From Calditrichaceae bacterium (GTDB lineage Bacteria > Calditrichota > Calditrichia > Calditrichales > Calditrichaceae): a DNA stretch of 8,125 bases. Location: positions 1 through 8,125 of the forward strand of contig JAUXGF010000109.1 of NCBI GenBank assembly GCA_030622395.1. Reading direction: 5' to 3'. Position 1 is the first letter of the stretch, and each line of letters opens with the position of its first letter. Made by a program: the position numbers and the translations under genes. The notes under the pieces are model-generated. The model saw only the letters and a program-made list of their open reading frames with translations. It had not been told where the DNA came from and made no database searches. Positions 5,723-8,125 of the stretch are shown in pieces.

Positions 5723-8125
5723 ATGATGAATTTAACTTCAATTAAATTTAAACTTCTTACAATAATTATCGGAATCGGCGTGATTCTTTGTTTGCTTTTA
5801 GCGTTCTTTTCCCCGTATCAATCTAAAAATCTCGGCAAAGAAATTATGTTAAAAGATTCCGAGTTTATTGCAAAATTGCTGTCGGATAATCTGGCACTAG
5901 GTATGTGGACATTGGAGTTCGACGATGGGGCTGCATTGGGAAAGACGTTGGATTTACTTAAGAAAGGCGAGGATTGGACTTCAACAATTTCCCGCGTGAA
6001 AGTATTCAATAATAATTTAGAATTCATAAAAGGATTGAATGCAGGTTCTGATATTTCAACGGAATATAAACCATCCGATGAAATTATTTTTGACGATCAG
6101 GGTGAAATATTAAAAGTATGGTCTCCGATGTTAGATTCGGATAATAATAAATTAGGCTATGTAGAAATTGATTTTTCAAAACAATTTTTAACCAGCCGCT
6201 CTGACAGAAATTCATGGATTTCGTTGCTTATTGCGATTTTCGCCCTGGCTGTAACATTAATCCCCTCTATTTATATCATCCGTAAATCTGTATGGGGAAT
6301 TCAAACAGTAGCCCAGGCTGTAAATGAGTTGGCGGAGGGGAATGTTGATATCCAACTGGACGTACAATCTAAGGATGAGATTGGCGATTTGGCTAATTCC
6401 GCTACTGTGCTGGTAAGTACTATGAAAGAGTTAGCTAAAGCCGCTGACGCCATTGGGCAGGGCGATTATAATGTCCCGGTAATAATTCGAAGCGATAAAG
6501 ATATTTTAGGCAACGCTATTTCGAGAATGAAAACAAATATATTGTCTGTGACTAAAGAGAATGAAGAACAGAACTGGCTTAAGACCGGTCAGGCGGAATT
6601 GAACGACAAAATGCGCGGCGACCAGGGAGTATCTGAACTTGCTCAAAATATGCTCAATTATACAGCCTCTTACTTAGACGCCAAAGTCGGAGCTGTTTAT
6701 CTTAAAGATGAAAGCGGCGTTTTAAAATTAGGGGGGAGTTACGCCTATACAAAAAGGAAAAATCTTTCCAACGAATTTAAAATTGGCGAAGGCATTGTAG
6801 GTCAATCCGCATTAGAAAAAAAAGAAATTCTTATAACAAACATCCCTGATGATTATATAAAAATAAATTCGGGCACAGGAGAGGCGACGCCTCTTAACAT
6901 TTTGGTAATTCCACTTTTGTATGACGATCAGGTTACAGGAGTTCTTGAGCTTGGTTCTTTCCAAAAATTCACGGACATTCATTTAAATTATTTAAAACAG
7001 GCTTCGGAGAATATTGCTATAGCCTTTCATTCGGCGCTTTCGAGAATTAAGGTAAAAGAATTATTAGAGCAAACGCAAAAACAGGCTGAAGACCTGCAAT
7101 CCCAGCAGGAAGAATTGCGCGTCACTAATGAAGAATTACAATCCCAGCAAGAAGAACTGCGCGTCAGCAATGAGGAATTAGAAGAACAGACTAAAGCCCT
7201 GCGAGCCTCGGAAGAATTATTAAAATCACAGCAGGAAGAGCTGCAAAATTCAAATGAGGGACTTGAAGCGCAAACAACAATTTTAAAAGAACGGCAGGAA
7301 GAAATTGAAAAAAGAAATAAAGACCTGGAGATTGCAAGGCAAGAGATTGCGAAAAAGGCAAGAGAGCTGGAGATAACCAGTAAATATAAATCTGAATTTT
7401 TAGCCAACATGTCCCATGAACTGCGCACGCCGATGAACAGCATTCAAATTTTATCCCGTCTGCTTTCCGAAAACAAAGAAGGCAATCTTAATGAAAAACA
7501 AATCAACTTTGCTGAGACAATATATTCATCCGGCTCTGATCTTTTAGGATTAATCAATGAAATATTAGACCTTTCCAAGATTGAATCGGGGAAGATGATT
7601 GTTAATATTGACAAGATGTCTCTAAAGAATCTGCCTTCCTATCTTGAGCAGAATTTTCAGCATCTTACAGAACAAAAAGAGTTGTATCTAAAAGTTGAAA
7701 TTGATAAAGGACTGCCTGAAAATATTATCACCGATCGTCAGCGTGTAGAGCAGATTATTAAGAATTTAATTTCAAATGCTATTAAATTTACCAAAGAAGG
7801 CGGGATTACGGTTCGGGTTGACAGACCTTCCGCTTCTGTAGATTTATCCCGAAGCGGTCTGGACCCTGAAAAGGCAATTGGTATTTCCGTAAACGATACC
7901 GGCGTAGGCATCCCTTCGGATAAGAAAGAATTAATATTTGAGGCGTTTCAGCAGGCTGACGGCACAACAAGCCGCAAATTCGGAGGCACGGGTCTCGGTC
8001 TATCTATATCCCGTGAACTAGCTAAACTATTAAAAGGAGAGATCCAATTAGAAAGCGAAGAAGGAAAAGGCAGTACATTTACATTTTTCCTGCCGGAAGC
8101 GATTTCTTCAGAGGATATAAGTCAA
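5723..8125 (+). CDS. Sensor histidine kinase with CHASE8-like, HAMP, GAF and coiled-coil regions (3' end outside window)
   Basis: 801 codons are visible and the frame is still open at the edge. The order is: membrane segment 1 (about 11-30); a periplasmic domain (31-163) whose segment AKLLSDNLALGM...FDDGAALGKTLDLL resembles CHASE8 domains of YfiN-type proteins; membrane segment 2 (165-186); HAMP (187-237, DEIGDLA at 218-224); a second HAMP-like stretch (238-273); GAF (about 304-440); a long coiled coil (444-555); then HisKA and HATPase. The H-box histidine is H565 in SHELRTP. The N-box is around N685, the D-x-G-x-G motif at 725-729, the F-box at 739-742, and GGTGLGL at 754-760. All catalytic motifs are intact. 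Relatives often continue into receiver and Hpt domains, which cannot be seen here. The ATG at 5723 was chosen because GGA at 5714-5716 lies 6 bases upstream; ATG 5726 is equally possible. It is likely the signalling partner of the YfiR-like proteins. Confidence 0.96.
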   Translation, partial: MMNLTSIKFKLLTIIIGIGVILCLLLAFFSPYQSKNLGKEIMLKDSEFIAKLLSDNLALGMWTLEFDDGAALGKTLDLLKKGEDWTSTISRVKVFNNNLEFIKGLNAGSDISTEYKPSDEIIFDDQGEILKVWSPMLDSDNNKLGYVEIDFSKQFLTSRSDRNSWISLLIAIFALAVTLIPSIYIIRKSVWGIQTVAQAVNELAEGNVDIQLDVQSKDEIGDLANSATVLVSTMKELAKAADAIGQGDYNVPVIIRSDKDILGNAISRMKTNILSVTKENEEQNWLKTGQAELNDKMRGDQGVSELAQNMLNYTASYLDAKVGAVYLKDESGVLKLGGSYAYTKRKNLSNEFKIGEGIVGQSALEKKEILITNIPDDYIKINSGTGEATPLNILVIPLLYDDQVTGVLELGSFQKFTDIHLNYLKQASENIAIAFHSALSRIKVKELLEQTQKQAEDLQSQQEELRVTNEELQSQQEELRVSNEELEEQTKALRASEELLKSQQEELQNSNEGLEAQTTILKERQEEIEKRNKDLEIARQEIAKKARELEITSKYKSEFLANMSHELRTPMNSIQILSRLLSENKEGNLNEKQINFAETIYSSGSDLLGLINEILDLSKIESGKMIVNIDKMSLKNLPSYLEQNFQHLTEQKELYLKVEIDKGLPENIITDRQRVEQIIKNLISNAIKFTKEGGITVRVDRPSASVDLSRSGLDPEKAIGISVNDTGVGIPSDKKELIFEAFQQADGTTSRKFGGTGLGLSISRELAKLLKGEIQLESEEGKGSTFTFFLPEAISSEDISQ
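7097..7264 (+). repeat. 14-residue repeats in the kinase coiled coil
   Basis: Two adjacent 42-base units (7097-7138 and 7139-7180) encode QSQQEELRV(T/S)NEEL, and a third, more diverged unit (7223-7264) encodes KSQQEELQNSNEGL after a 14-residue spacer. Each unit is exactly two heptads, so units can be added or lost without breaking the helix register between the GAF domain and the histidine-bearing helix. Such Q/E-rich signalling helices are typical of large HAMP-GAF hybrid kinases. Confidence 0.85.

Noticed and set aside
5818..6027. 69-codon frame on the - strand inside the kinase sensor domain
   Set aside because: It is antisense to the periplasmic domain coding sequence and has no support of its own.
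7027..7443. 138-codon frame on the - strand with many serines and cysteines
   Set aside because: It is the antisense reading of the Q/E-rich coiled-coil repeats of the kinase; composition explains its length.

Overview
The window comes from a low-GC Gram-negative bacterium. The evidence for two membranes is a TonB-dependent receptor, a second outer-membrane beta-barrel protein, two secreted periplasmic proteins and a two-membrane-segment histidine kinase. Intergenic DNA is very AT-rich and carries scattered palindromic repeats. The overall look fits a member of the Bacteroidetes/Ignavibacteria-like (FCB) group or another environmental low-GC Gram-negative, but no marker gene here fixes the lineage.

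Layout, all genes on the + strand. Positions 1-674 hold no convincing large gene: there is half of a palindromic repeat (47-82), a doubtful 41-codon ORF (240-365), and an AT-rich leader with a small palindrome, a possible promoter and a hairpin ahead of the first gene. A porin-like barrel protein (675-1958) is followed after 41 bases by a YfiR/DUF4154-like periplasmic protein (2000-2527). A 177-base nested palindromic element (2525-2701) begins at the stop codon of that gene. A TonB-dependent receptor (2867-4891) is followed after only 10 bases by a second, 86%-identical YfiR-like protein (4902-5420). A stretch of degenerate 7-base repeats (5504-5662) precedes a large sensor histidine kinase (5723 to the window edge) whose 3' end lies outside the window.

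How the genes may work together: the window holds two 'outer-membrane barrel + YfiR-like protein' pairs and one kinase with a CHASE8-like periplasmic domain. In the characterised Pseudomonas YfiBNR system, periplasmic YfiR represses YfiN, an inner-membrane protein with a CHASE8-type periplasmic domain and a HAMP domain, and an outer-membrane-associated partner (YfiB) relieves the repression. My inference is that the kinase takes the place of YfiN, and that the two barrel proteins feed outer-membrane information to it through the two YfiR-like proteins. Both barrel proteins carry the same short motif, D-x-S-L-(E/Q)-E-L-L-D, just after the signal peptide, which makes that segment a candidate YfiR contact. 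The ligand, the output and the response regulator cannot be read from this window.
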